Shown here one piece after another: positions 1-12,800 of a stretch of DNA of 64,000 nt (position 1 is the first letter of the stretch; every line of letters begins with the position of its first letter). Source of the stretch: Agroathelia rolfsii. Taxonomy: Eukaryota; Basidiomycota; Agaricomycetes; Amylocorticiales; Amylocorticiaceae. The stretch covers positions 2,701,001 through 2,765,000 of the forward strand of contig JABRWF010000005.1 of NCBI GenBank assembly GCA_018343915.1, in the 5' to 3' direction. The notes under the pieces were generated by a model. The model saw nothing but the letters and a program-made list of their open reading frames with translations. It made no database searches and was not told the origin of the DNA. The translations under genes were made by a program, and so were the position numbers.

Positions 1-1717
1 CCAAAGGGTAATGTTGGGTCGACAGAAGATTATTGAAGCTTCCGCAGCGGGCTGATAAGTGAAGAACCAGAAAACAACAGGGGAGAATTGTTGATCAATC
101 GTGCAGGTGGTATCGGCAGATGTACCTGAAGTCACCACACAATTGGTAAATCCCAAGCCTTTCTTTGTAGGATAGGAGATGCAAATACCAAATAGATTAA
201 CAGTATCATTGGTTACGTCCCAGGTAAAGAAACACTCTTGAGAAGTAGCGCTATTCGTCCAATAGGTGCCGCCATTACTAGCATTAGTATACTTTGTTTT
301 GGTTAACTAGAGACAGACATTAGCGCAAATCAAGTGCAATTGAAACGGGGAACAAACCGTATCCGGAAGAACACAATTGGGCTGGCTCTGCACAGCTGTG
401 ACATTTGCAATGACAGTACCGTTATTCACATTTGTGGGCATCTATCGAGATATCAGATCCAACATTCATGGTACGATAAGAACCGATATTCTTGTACATA
501 CATCAAACACAGCCGTCGTGAATGTACCGTTTGCAAAACTGGGGTCACCAATGTTATAGAGCACAGAGGAGCTAGCATATCCACCGGCACTCATGAAGGC
601 TAAAAAAAAAAAGAGTTAATTTCAAATCAATTTTGCGGTGAAACGAAAGAGCAATACTGGTGAGATCTTGGAAGATAGTGCCCAAGTTCAGGGAGATGCC
701 AGAGCTTGCTATCGAGTGCACATCTGTAAAGCAGGTGAGAAGTCAAGCATAGTGACGTCATTGGGAAGGAAAACAGACCTGTGCTAGCTATCCAGGTACT
801 ACGAACAACAAATAGAGCGGAAGCTAACGGAGAGAAAGAATAAGAGAAGAGAACAAAGATGCTGGTGAAGAACACAAAGTAGTGTTGGTGGTTGACGGCC
901 GCGTGCCACGGTGTTGTCAAAACACTATACGTAATGTGATTTTTAGAAAAATGTGGGATACGATCATACATGTTAGGTCTTACTTGTACTCATGATAATC
1001 CAAATACAACGACTCTCTGGCATCAGCATCGCCTTTTGCAAGGTCGACATATGCCTATATAGACCATTAGGACGTCTGATAAGGCAAATATAATAAGCAT
1101 CGCGAACCCACCTGCATCCTTTTCACCTCAAAATCCGTCAATCCCCAAAAAGCTGTAACCAGAGTAACAACAAAGACGATTGGAGCAGTCTACAGCCTTA
1201 CGTCAAACATAACACGCCATATGTCGATTACAATGTGGATTACCCAAGCAAAGTGGGCAGTATCAATTCCGAATGTTACATGGCTTATACTCTTCCACCC
1301 TGAAAGATGTAAGCTTAGAGCCTGGGCTTTCGGTAGCAACAAGGGAAACGTTACCTACCGTTGCTTTTGTTATTTAAATAAAGACCGATCTCGAGTAGCA
1401 CCGCCAGAAAAAATAAGAAGCATGTAAAAGATATCCACCACTTGGGTTGCAATGGCTTGGGAAGGTATACTTCACCACTAGTGTTTGACGGTCTACGCAG
1501 ACGCTTAGACGTTGACACTGGTCCCATGGGATGGTGAACTGTAAGGTATACAATCTAAGACTTTCGCCGAACGCAAATATAAAATCAAGAGGAACATACG
1601 TGTGGGGATACTATCATCCCAGCCATCATCATTGTAGGAAGCATATTGCTCTTCCATTGGCGATGTACTTTGGAGTAGTCTCATTTGTGGAGAGTTTGGG
1701 TGGGTGGTATGCATCAT
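1..1717 (-). CDS. DUF3433-type large fungal membrane protein (3' part beyond the window)
   Basis: Multi-exon gene whose C-terminal part continues past base 1. The predicted start is the ATG at 1717. Exons I can join in frame are 1600-1717, 1359-1539, a segment ending at 1299, and several more down to 1. The N-terminus is polar. It is followed by a hydrophobic helix (about 1370-1420, LFFLAVLLEIGLYL), a second helix (about 1130-1180, TPIVFVVTLVTAFWGL), then EVKRMQ and a segment reading YVDLAKGDADARESLYLDY. This is the signature order of fungal DUF3433 proteins: helix, helix, VKR(L/M)xPY, SLLLDY. A further hydrophobic stretch (about 810-890) and an extracellular-looking domain rich in N-x-S/T follow. 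The last visible segment reads VVFWFFTYQPAAEASIIFC. No enzymatic role is known for the family; a cell-surface role is inference. Gene call firm, family fairly firm, exact exons moderate. Confidence 0.72.
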
Positions 1718-4700
1718 GGCAGTAACAGACGAAGGAGCTGCCAAGACGAAGAGGAAGACTAACCATTAGAAATACACAGCCGCGCCACACTTTCTGACGT
1801 TCCAAGCGACGCTTGATTTAGACGTAATAGCTGACTCAAGATCAAAGGGCAAACCAAGTATCATCTATTGGATGATTCCAAAGCTTAGGGCGAAGCGAAA
1901 AAATGGGACAATCACAGAAGTCTGCTTGTCAAGCTAATGACCAAGAAATCGCATAAGTATATTTATAGGACGGCTATACCAGATGGAGCTAACGCCCTGG
2001 ATATAAGGATCGGGTGGCCATTGTTTGAGTTTAACAGGTGTAGACATTGTGCGATCCTGCCAGTGAGACTTAGGTGGTAAGACATTTTGTGACACGCAGA
2101 ACGCAGCGCATGTTTACGCATTTCGGTCGTAGATAAAGCTGTGGGTATTGTTCCGAGGAGATGTTTCGGGCGCTTGATATGAAGTGCAAATTGAAGTGTA
2201 CACTGATGGCTTGCAGGTGTGGGTTTGTGTTTGAACTTGAACTGCCTGCCAGTGCTGGCTAAAGCACAAAGGTTCCGTATAGGTCGGATCAATTCTGTGT
2301 CTATGCACAATGTCATTTCCGTCCGTGGCTATACTACATGCGTCTTACATCATGATCGGCCTTTTTTGAGGCCTTCTTGCTTTGGGGCCAAAAAAAACCT
2401 CGGCGAGCCTGAGCTTGAACAGTACGCCTGAGGTACAAGGTATTGTTCTGTCTCCACTGTCCGCAAATATTGTGCTCGTTATTGCGAAATTTTGAGATGA
2501 CATTGTCTTTGTAGCATTCTACTTGTGAAGCCCAACGTCTCGCGCGTTTTTTTTTCATACCATACACACACATACACAAGCGCCCAAGCGCCCAACTACA
2601 TGCCCCACATCTGCATATTAGCCACGCCTTAGTGGTATCAAACATATCAAGACCTGCAAAGCCTTAGTCGGACAGTTCTTCTATTGGGACGCTGAAACTG
2701 TCTATGCAGTGCCTATCCACCCATCACAATTTTGGGGGCATTAACCAGTATCAGCACACCAAGTGCCGGGAGCAACGCGGCTATTATACGAAAGTACTGA
2801 ACATCTACAAGAGGACTTTATTGCAACAAGACGGCCTGGAAAAAATGCTGAATTCTTTCTCTCTTGACTTCTCCTACTATGTCGTCAACAGCATCTGGCT
2901 CGAGCATGGTCATTCATGCGCCTCCACTCTTTTCTATTATCCTCAATGGGATATAGCTTACAATTATGTCGCAGAGTCTTGAGCGGCCCGGGCTACACCT
3001 ATTGTTGCCAATCTGCAGACGTTTCAGAGACCTCATCTAACTGCATCTTTTCGCATCCATCCAATTTCGGCTCGATTGTGGTCTGCCAGCTTATGATGGG
3101 ATGAAGTTTAGATGGTTTGCTTATCCTAACACCTTTCATGAACGTAGAGAGAAGACATTAGCACGGTTGCATTCCATCGCTTCTCCGCGAATAGCCAGAT
3201 TCGTCGAACTTTTTAACATGTATTATTGCTGGGTAATAGAAGAAGAGATCCCGAGAAGCATGGAAGGAGCTTATGAGCCTTTGGACAATGTCATCGCTTC
3301 TCCACCCCATTTCCACCCGCTAAAGGTGCTGAATTTTATAGCGATTTCTGAGCAATACACCTAGACACAATGTTATCATCTATCGTTCGGTCGGATTTGG
3401 ATCAAGTTTTTCGGATGCAGTCACATCAGTTCCATCGGGCCTAACTCTATGCCATGCAAACCATCAATTTTTGGGCTATGAGTTCAGGCTCCCTGGCCTT
3501 GATTTCGTACCTTTTTTGGGGGTAGTATGAATTCAAATCCACAATTTACTTATATGCATGGCCCGAAACTCTTGGGCAAGCGATGAGCTCTTCAGACTCC
3601 TTCAAAACACTGACGTCTCTAACTTCGAAATCGAATGAAACAGCTCTTATATTCCTGTGGTCATGCTTATTACTGTTTCCAAGCGTTTCCTGTCTGACAG
3701 CCTAAACTTCACGCAGTTTTTGTAGCTTTCGCCCCGCGAACCGACGCTTTACGCGTTAAGCGAGTCATCTTCGTCTTGAAACACCTTTAATGAATTTTGG
3801 TATACGATTGGTCTCACCGAACAATTGTTGTGCCGAATTGATATGAGGGGGCTCTGTGAGCAATAACCATTCAATAATAATAAAATAGTAATCTATTGGT
3901 AATATATCACGCGGGAGGTAATACACACAATGACTTGTAGATAGATTGTCGTAACTACTACAATATATATACATTGCTCCTATCAAAGGTAGTAGAGTAT
4001 CGTAGAAACATCGGAACATGAGAAACACACGATGTAAGTAAGACATGAGTAAAACACGACAAACGCATGAAAAATACATGAGTATATGCGGGGAAACTCA
4101 GACACACAAATATTCAGAATATTCAAAACACAAATCATACAAAATACTTAGATAAGATGCGCACGCCGAAACCTGTCGTCGCTGCACATCTCTGGTCGCC
4201 GTTGCGATATCTCAACATAATCCACTATCGAGTATTCATAATTTCGAAGGCTGATCATCAAGATTTCCTCTCGGAACCGCTGTTTCAAGAAGGTGACATA
4301 GAGGTCCGATAGCGTTCATTTTGACATGCACGCCTTTGTGCTAATTGGCCATTTCGATACACATATATATAATGCAGAAGTTTTGTAGAATTGGCGTTGT
4401 AAAAATACCATCCAACCTCAAGTATATCTGGATGCACAGACTTGAGACAATGCGGGCGATCTAGTCATATACCGGTGCTCCTGTGAAACTCATTTTATAC
4501 ACCACATTTCCTCCCTCCCCCTCCCAATTGCAAGCAATGGCACTTAACTACACGGGCAAGAAATCCTGCTACGATTTCCAAGTAGTTTGATTTTTGTCTT
4601 GCGAAGATGGCACTGGATCATGGTGTGGGTACTGGTGTAAAGGAGTTTTGGAGAGATCTTTGAGTGTTTCATGCTGAAATTAACGAAGGAGATATAATAA

Positions 4701-6183
4701 CAGTTATGGTCAAGTTTGTTGTAAGACGAATGCTACTTGTCAAATCTATCAGAAAAGTACTGAAGTTATATAGCAATAGGCCAGAAATCCTCTGGAATCC
4801 GGTTAGCACAATTTTGATAGGAACAAGTATCAAGAAGAATACTGTAAGATCATGATCGAAAAGTTGTCCAAAAATCACGTGATTACTCTGGAAATACATA
4901 ATACATTGCATCATTGAGTTAGTGGCTGGAATCTGAACAATACCAAGTAAATATCTTCATTCCCTTCGCAATGTAGCCGGTTTGGCAATTTGATTGTCTA
5001 TTTCTACACCATCACAAGACTCAGCGCTAGTCGACAATTTATCAAAATATATGTACCGCCATTTTGATAGCATTAAGGCACTCCGAATCCTATATTTCCC
5101 AATCCGTATATCAAACTCTATACTTTGGCGTTTCCGTCTCTAAGCCGCCGGCTTCTTGGTGGCGTCCTGTTCCACACAATAGCATCCAGTCTATATCATA
5201 TACAAAAATGGCAATTCCAATCATCTTCAGCAATATTTAGCATCAAATTGCTTCCACTAAAACAACTTCAAGCTGACTACCACACTGGCAGTTTGACATA
5301 TTTACTTGTGATTTATGAGCCAGCCGTACCTATAATACTGGTCCTGGCTATATTATGATGTCCTTAAGAATCATTTATAGACGACGTCGGTCACTTAAAC
5401 TCACCTCACCGACAGGCACTCATGATAAATGTCTATCAATGTTTGCTCGTGTTTTGCTGCATCTGAACCCCCTACGTCCTCATGACCCCGATCTTCCCCT
5501 CTCCGGGCTGATATGCTGAAATGCTACAGCCCCTGTATAATGTCTCAAAATGAATGTAATTCATATCTTTTGTTGTTAAATTTACTCCATGGCTTATCGT
5601 GATAACAATCCAAGGTTTAATAGTCGTATGTTACTCGTGGCTACTTATGCCGCATTGGGCGCCAGATGAGAGACACGGCTTCGGGGTCAGGGAATTGAAA
5701 TCTGATATGCTTGACATCTAGACATCCAGGCAATCGAAACCCATGAAGCAAGGAAAGTTCGAAGTGAGTCCGTTGAATTTCTTGATTGCATTAGTGTCTT
5801 AACCGCTGCAACTGTTGCGAGGCGCTCCTCGTAAAATGAACTATCCGACCTTCGGCGGATACTTGGGAAGCACAAATGACGAGGGGCCATGTGACGATGT
5901 AGAAAGGTGCGATTGGTACATCATGTTCATTGCTTTTGCCATTGTTTCACCATGACAGCTGCGATCACTCCGAGTCCCTACTGTCCCTTGTCCTGACTCA
6001 CCATGGGTTTTTGCAAACATCCTCTCTATTTTCGCACCGACCCTGGCCTGGCCGCCACCGTTGTTGGTTTTTGATGATTTTCTTGAGCGTTGCCGGCGGC
6101 CAGAATGCTCCTCATAATCGCCCGTTGCATGCACAGAGTTGCTGTTGCACCCCCGGCCCATCTCCCACCTCCTTTCTCTCAGA
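1718..6183. other. Gene-poor interval, no supported gene
   Basis: About 4.5 kb between two gene 5' ends. Open frames are short (mostly under 120 codons), overlap on both strands and do not join into a recognisable protein. The segment 2640-3364 (+) has the best run of consecutive open frames, but I recognise no domain and each join needs an arbitrary intron. I see AT-rich tracts (3850-4150, 4660-4900), but no RNA gene, long tandem repeat or clear mobile-element terminus. Confidence 0.5.
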
Positions 6184-7387
6184 ATGGTGAATGTGATCAC
6201 TCTCACCAACTCTATCTTTCTCGGGGCTTTTTTACTTGAGACCTTCCTGTACGGTAAGATCATATTTGCAACCTCCGCTATCGTTGTCTTCCAACCATAA
6301 CATATGTGACTAGGCATCTACTTGGCCGTGTTCTTCCCTACCATGTGGCTGATCTGGAAGCGCCGCAACGATGGATCATCATATAACGCTGTCCTCACTG
6401 TTGGATCGGCTCTCTGTATTCTCTTCGTTCTGGCGACAGCACATCTTGTTGTATCTCTGCTCAGGATATTCATTGGCTTCGTGTATCATGAGAATTCCGC
6501 GAATATGTATGCATATCTCACCGATCAAATTGCGCCTCTCAACATTGCCTCGTTGAGTATATGGGGATCCATGATGGTCGTGGGCGACAGTCTTGTGGTG
6601 TGTACACATTTCTAATAGTTCTCTGTGGATATTTTCTAACAGTCCCATCATCAAAGGTGTGGCGATGCTGGGTACTGTGGGAGCGCAGATACTGGGTCCT
6701 GGCTTTGTTCTTCGTATTAGAAACTGCATACATTGGTATGTCTGAAGAGGTGGATTTGCGGTTGTATACTGAATTGGCTCGCTTTTAGTCTGTGGTATAC
6801 GCGGGATCAGCTACTTTGCGTCGATCAAAACCAACGATGAGGAAGTCCTGTTCAGTGCCAAGGTCATTGCCTGGTACACGGCCTTCAACCTACTCTCGCT
6901 TTTGACAAACATCACAGTGTCTGCTCTAATATCTCTTCGGCTGTACCGACTCGGTCGCAAGATTGCCCGTGCCATCGGTAGCACGTACGCGAGGAAATAT
7001 TTCGTCCTCCTTTGGACCTACTTGGAATCAGGCAGCATCTATCCCACCTTCATGATAGTCGGCCTGGCTCTCTATCTGGCGCAAAACCCCGCTAGCTGGC
7101 TCATGATTATTGTCGCACCCCAAATCATGGCTATGACACCCTGCCTTATGGTCCTCGTCGTCCTCGTCGATAGACGTTCCTTGGCTGGCACACATGAGCC
7201 AGATTCGACGGAGGCTCAGCAATCTAGCCGATCCTGGTCGCGTCGTAGTAATGTTCGTTCTACGCGCCCTCCACCTGCTATGATAAACACTTCGGAAGGG
7301 TCAGTGATGCAGGTGCATGTCTCTAAGGAGCAAATCATGTTGACAGACTTCTCGGAGTCGGTTATTAACATGGGAGACAAGGTCTAG
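6184..7387 (+). CDS. Seven-helix membrane protein, DUF6534-like family
   Basis: Four exons (6184-6253, 6314-6597, 6657-6735, 6789-7387) give 343 aa. The N-terminus reads LTNSIFLGAFLLETFLYGIY, then a helix ending in WLIWKRR. Four further hydrophobic segments lie at about 6420-6480, 6540-6597, 6690-6735 and 6880-6940. Two more at 7040-7080 and 7100-7170 end in a charged, Ser/Arg-rich tail. The motif VVWRCWVLW after the fourth helix is the conserved (I)YRCW-type loop of this large basidiomycete family. Such proteins look like GPCRs in topology, but no ligand or G-protein coupling is established. All introns are 51-60 nt with GT-AG ends. The start was chosen because the first exon begins directly before the family's first helix. 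It belongs to a different branch from the copies at 19-27 kb. Confidence 0.88.
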
Positions 7388-8025
7388 CGCCAGCAGTAAG
7401 CCTTCAGCCATACATTACTCAAAATACTGTGGCGTAAACCGATCTTGACGACACATCCAGGCTGTCACTAAATTGACATTTATCTCGGGAAACACATTAG
7501 CCTGAACGCTAACCTATTATTCCACGGTCTTTTTTTCGGACATTTCTCAACTATTTACAAATAATTATAAGTATGTGTACAAGAACGCTGGAAGGTACTA
7601 TCCGTACTAGTATGTCACTCGTGTAGGCCATCGCTCTTGTTTTTTTTTTTGTACTCTATAGCCTGTTAACAATAGGAAATCAACTGTTTCGTGTACCATG
7701 CGCACAGTCGGAAGCGCTACTAGTGACCAATACGATGAATATGGCAGAAAACGTCAAGAGGCTGAAGTCAATAGTAATGCGTACGATCAAGCCTCTGAGT
7801 CAATCAAGATCAGGCACTAGGTCCGGTTATACGGGAGCCTAAGGCATCAAATCAAATACCAGGCCAAGAGCTTTCATCGGGATTTGGCAACTTCATTGCG
7901 ATATAACGCACGATTCTATTTGCCACATAATGATCCTATTTCTATGAAGATTTCGAGCGTGTTATTGCGCTATTGAAACATATTATCCGAAATGGGCGTC
8001 TTAATGTCTGTAAAATAATATATTT
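7388..8025. other. Convergent 3' intergenic region
   Basis: 640 bp between the convergent ends of the seven-helix gene and the EF-hand-like gene. It contains short T/A tracts (7639-7652) and scattered AATAAA-like sequences usable as 3' processing signals. No open frame of note and no repeat seen. Confidence 0.5.
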
Positions 8026-8615
8026 TCAAGCCATCTTAGCGGCCATCATCATTTTTTCGAAGTCTGCTAGGCTCATTGTGCGATCTGATGCGGTTGAGAA
8101 AGCGTCCAGAAGTTCCATAGTCTACAAAAAAAAGGTATACGAAAAGCACGGAATAAGTTAGTCAATCACGATGTTAATCGGGCGCAAAGCAAGTGGGGAT
8201 GGATAGAAAAAAAAATCAATATTTAGATGATGGCGTACCTGTTCTAATGTTATTTTCTCGTTCAGCACTTTAGCAGCGTGGGTGATTTCCTTTATCCCAA
8301 GCCTCATAGATGACAAGTTTTGTTCTTCTGAGTCAGGGAAAAATAGAGAAAATGCACGAAGTGACTCCTGCTTTTGTCGAGCCGTCAAAGGCTTAGAGTC
8401 TTGCTCTTCATCGTTGTCGTCGTCGTCGTCAGAGGGGAGGCTTGGTGTTGATGACACAGCCCTAGCTTTTCCCTTGTCTTTGGTCTTGTATAATGGGTTT
8501 GTTGCTTGTGAGCGCGTCGTTCTGCGGGTGGGACGCTCTTGATATTCATCGGAGCCTTCATCTTCACTAGGAGGCGAGGAAAGGTCTGACATATCATAGT
8601 TTTCATCTTGCTGAA

Positions 8616-8670
<55 letters not shown>

Positions 8671-9372
8671 TTCTTCTTCTTCTTCTTCTTCAACATCTTC
8701 GCGTGAGCCACGCCCTTCTGGAGCGTCATGTTGAGCATGGGGCCCGTCTTCCTCTTGGCCTTCAAGGAGAACAGCACACACAGCCCTCCAGTCTTTTCGA
8801 CTAATCAGAGCATTCTCCTTGGTGATTCCCACTGCAGCAGCAGAATCCGCGGAAGCCCAACCTCCAGCAGCATTGGCAAATACAGCCAAGACCTCTTCAT
8901 CGTCAGGTGGAAGATCAACAATTTGCAAAGCTTCTGGAATGTCTGATAAGCGTATATGGTCTGGCCGTGGTGATGGTTCATCATGGCCCTCTAGAGAGTC
9001 ATCGGCATCAACGGGTGCTGTCGTTGGTCCCTCAACAATAAATCCGCCGCCGGGGTCGGTGTCCTCTATGAGAAAGCCACCTGGTTCGTTTTTGTCATCT
9101 GGGAGTAGGAAACCACCACCCTTGTCAAAAGGGTCTGTTAGTCTTGGTTCGTCTTCGTCTTCATCATCTTGTACGCGTCTCCTCTTCGATGATTGGTGTT
9201 CTAGTCCGGAGTTACTTCTGGACCGTTGAGTACCTAATTTCGAAGTTGGAATTGCTGCGTCTTTGAGTACGTTATGAGCCGCAACCGCATCAAATGCACT
9301 GTCTATTCGCTTGCGTAGGCGACTTGGAAGCTTAAAAAACCCAGGATCATAGTGCTCATTGGCAGAGAGCAT
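8026..9372 (-). CDS. Acidic protein with C-terminal EF-hand-like domain
   Basis: Two exons (8239-9372 and 8026-8121, joined across a GT-AG intron in phase 0) give 409 aa. The N-terminus (HYDPGFFKLPSRLRKRID) and a Gly-rich GGGF repeat block precede a segment reading LQIVDLPPDDEEVLAVFANA. A long Glu/Asp run encoded by trinucleotide repeats (8616-8691) follows. The C-terminal half reads LTARQKQESLRAFSLFFPD. After the intron comes MELLDAFSTASDRTMSLADF, a helix-loop-helix resembling a degenerate EF-hand pair without a complete calcium loop. I recognise a basidiomycete-conserved protein but no established function. Basic and acidic stretches suggest a nuclear or chromatin role, which is inference. 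Two upstream non-ATG codons are in frame; I chose the first ATG. It is transcribed divergently from MSH2. Confidence 0.8.
8616..8691. repeat. Compound trinucleotide microsatellite (ATC)n(TTC)n inside a coding exon
   Basis: About 18 ATC units followed by seven TTC units on the + strand. On the coding (-) strand they read as a Glu run followed by an Asp run, so changes in unit number keep the reading frame. Confidence 0.97.
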
Positions 9373-9714
9373 AGTTTTCGTCAACGTCTAGAACCAAAGG
9401 GTCGCCCAGGCGGACTGCCAGTGTTAGCAGCCCTGGAAATCGGAGTGTGAACAGATGTAGAGATGCCACCAAGTCGGTGATGATGTCATCATATTGTAGA
9501 CCAGTTGACGCTCAGATCCATCAGGAACCCCTAACAGCACTTTGATAGACAACCAAAAAAGTGAGCTTGATAAGACAAACGGTATGATAATAAATGTATA
9601 TTTTCGTCCATACATAATAGACCATGCCCTCTTGATATCTTGCGATGGTCTACAGTTCAAGTTGGTAGCCACTGTTGCGCTTATGGCGCTGAATTCTCAG
9701 TTCAAAGTCCGACG

Positions 9715-9720
9715 ACGCGT
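9715..9720 (+). promoter_or_regulatory. MluI cell-cycle box (distal)
   Basis: Perfect ACGCGT hexamer in the MSH2 promoter, 83 bp upstream of the predicted start codon. Confidence 0.55.
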
Positions 9721-9738
9721 CTGTGGTGCACACTATTT

Positions 9739-9744
9739 ACGCGT
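9739..9744 (+). promoter_or_regulatory. MluI cell-cycle box (proximal)
   Basis: Second perfect ACGCGT hexamer, 58 bp upstream of the predicted MSH2 start. The pair gives two closely spaced MBF-type sites. Confidence 0.55.
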
Positions 9745-9802
9745 TTTGCCACTACTAGTAGTAAAGCTAGAAACTTGAAGGCTCATATACACTGGCGTAA
9801 CC

Positions 9803-12800
9803 ATGTCGCTCATGTATGGAAAGGAGAAAGATTCCAATTATGACATAGGCATGAAGTCCACCGTTCCATAACTTGAATGTCTCTCACATTATGTCTTAGA
9901 AAATGCATCCGATTCTAAATTCACGTCTTTCTTCGCGACTCTACCCTCCAAGTCTCCAGAGACAGGAACTTTGCGTCTATTTGATCGAACTGAATTCTAC
10001 TCTGTGCATGGACCTGATGCGCTATGGGTTGCGACAAACCTTTTCCATACCAACACGGTCATTAAATATCTTGGCTCTGGCGGGAAAGCCAAGGGCTTGC
10101 CCAGCGTCACGATCAGCAGAGCATTGACCATGACATTGTTACGAGAGGCGTTAACTTCGCGGCAATTGAAGGTCGAAATATATGTCCCTGAGGCAGGTCA
10201 GGGAAAGAAAGCTGCAAAATTCGTTTTGGACAAAGAGGTAATGCTTCTGCACATATCTGAATGCCGATACAGTCTCAAGTCGTTCAACTTGCCCAGGCAT
10301 CTCCTGGCAATTTACAAGCCGTAGAGGATCTTCTATTTTTGAACAGTGACTTGACTTCTGCGCCGGTCGTAATGGCCATTTGTATTGCAACCTCGCCAAG
10401 TGATAAAACAAAAACAAAAGGTGTCGGTGTTGCATTCGCTGATACTAGTATGAGGGAGCTCGGCGTAGCGGACTTTGTCGACAACGATCTATTCTCAAAT
10501 ACAGAGGTATTATTCTTAATTTCTTGGATTTCATTCCTACCTGACACAAGTCATATTAGTCTCTAGTCATTCAACTTTCTGTAAAGGAAGCTATCGTTCA
10601 GATGGGAACGAAGAATGCAAACACGGATCGGGATTACGATCTCAATAAACTTAAGTCTGTTCTCGAGCGATGCGGGGTTGTCGTAACAGAGCGCAAGCCA
10701 TGTGCGTCTACGTCTTATACGGCTTGTCAGAATATTCATCAATGATTGTAGCGGAGTTCTCAACCAAGTCGATAGAAACTGATCTCACCCGCCTGCTCAA
10801 GCCAGAAACCTCAGCCTCTGCGGCTTCTGTAGATGAATCAATAAGCATACGTAGGCGATGCTTGTTTATGTCCCGTTGTCCGAATATCTAATCTTGATTA
10901 CTATAGCTCAACTGCAACTACCAAATCAGTCAAGATCCCTTGCGGCATTGATTGCTTACCTCAATTTGCTCACTGATCCTTCTAATCATGGCGTATTCAG
11001 CTTACGATCTCATGATTTAACCCAATATATGAGGCTGGATGCTAGTGCTCTCCGAGCTCTCAACCTTGTGGAGCCACCCGGTGGTATTGTCAGTACTAGT
11101 TTCTGCTTTTGGTACCTATACTCATCATCAACTTTGTAGGGCGCTTCAAATCGCAACACGACCTTGCTTGGGCTCCTAAACAAATGCAAAACTGCCCAGG
11201 GAACGCGACTGTTAGGAACATGGCTTAAGCAGCCTTTAGTTAATCTTCATGAGATTTGTATGTTTCATCATTTAACCTCTTCATCAGATGCTGATGATAG
11301 ATTAGGCAGGCGTCAAGATTTAGTCCAGGTATTTGTGACAGATGCTAATGCTCGACGGACGATCCAAGTAAGCCTATATCGCGTAAATCAGAATATGCCG
11401 CTGAGCGATCGAATAGGATGACTACCTGCGATATATGCCTGACATGCGCCGAATCAGCAAGCGCTTCCAGAGAGGTGTAGCTTCCCTAGAAGATGTGGTA
11501 CGAGTATATCAGGTCATTCCAAAGGTAGATTACCAGTCGTTTCTCTTGCTTCGTCATAGCTCTGACATATGTAACAAGCTGGCTGGTCTCATCGCGGTTT
11601 TAGAACATACCGATGTTGAAGACCGAACCCTGATTGACGAGATGTACATCAAACCTTTAAGTGTAAGCGTAACTCAAAGAACTCACAAATCACCCAGCTA
11701 ACATTTTTCCCAGGAATACGAATCAAATCTGTCCAAGTACTCCGAAATGGTGGAACAGACTCTTGACTTGGAACAGTTAGACAACCATAACTATGTTATT
11801 AAGCCTGACTACGATGCCCGACTCCAGGAAGTCGCTGAGAAGCTTGTAGAAGTAAGTGTAGTATCATTCACTGTATCGATTTGATATGCTCATTGCGTCT
11901 AGGTCCGTGATGGTCTGGATCAAGAACATCGTTCTATTAGCCGCTCGACCGGTCTTGAATTGGATAAGAAACTGCATCTCGAAAACTCTGCGACATACGG
12001 ATACTGTTTCCGAGTCACTAAAAACGTGGGTTTTTTCTTGTCCATACACTCTCTGAGCGCGTTAATAAATCTCGTTGGGTTTAGGATGCTTCCAAAATCA
12101 AAGGAGAGAAAGGGTGTATCGAACTGGGAGTTGTCAAGTCTGGCCACTATTTCACGACACGCACTCTGAGGGGATACGCCAACGACTATGTCGAATTCTC
12201 GGAGAAGTACAAGAGGTTACAGAGTGGATTGGTCAAAGAGGTTGTGAATATTGCTGGTAAGACTTTATCATCTGTTGATAAATATTTGATAGATGACCTT
12301 CGGAGAATAGCGACATACACACCTGTCTTGGAGGCCATGGATGTAGTCATTTCTCACCTAGATGTCATTGTTAGGTGTGTGTTTTTGCAACAATCGCTTT
12401 GCTCAGATTCTGAAGTACTTTGCTCTAGTTTTGCGCATGTCTCTGTGAACGCCCCAGAGCCGTACGTCCGCCCCGCAGTCGTTGAGAAAGGTAAGCAGTC
12501 ACCCTCGACACCCCTGTCTATATTTTGAATATGATCCCTGTCCAGGTGCAGGAAATCTTGTTCTCAAGGAGGCACGACATCCGTGCTTGGAAGTTCAAGA
12601 CGACATAGTTTTCATTCCAAATGATGTCGAAATGATAAAAGGTGAGTAATTCACATTCTATCAGTGCTAAAAACGCCAGCTCAACAGCTTCAAGATGAAA
12701 GTGAATTCCAAATCATTAGTATGTTCGGTCCTGCACTTAATTTGTAGATGACACTGATGAAATGAATAGCTGGACCCAACATGGGCGGAAAGTGAGTTGA

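Larger units (their letters stand above)
9373..9802. promoter_or_regulatory. Divergent promoter of the EF-hand-like gene and MSH2
   Basis: 430 bp separate the two predicted start codons. Two copies of ACGCGT, the MluI cell-cycle box bound by the yeast Mbp1-Swi6 factor (MBF), lie 18 bp apart (9715-9720 and 9739-9744), 59-88 bp upstream of the MSH2 start. MCB control of DNA replication and repair genes in late G1 is established in yeasts. Its action here is inferred from site identity, pairing and position. Confidence 0.6.

Noticed and set aside
2640..3364. Consecutive + strand frames suggesting a spliced gene
   Set aside because: No domain recognised, and joins need arbitrary introns; left as unsupported.
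5841..6317. 158-codon minus-strand frame
   Set aside because: Overlaps the first exon and intron of the seven-helix gene antisense; Lys/Arg/Ser-rich with no family features.
8385..8777. Minus-strand frame with a long Met run
   Set aside because: Frame-shifted reading of the same ATC repeat that encodes the Asp run of the EF-hand-like gene.
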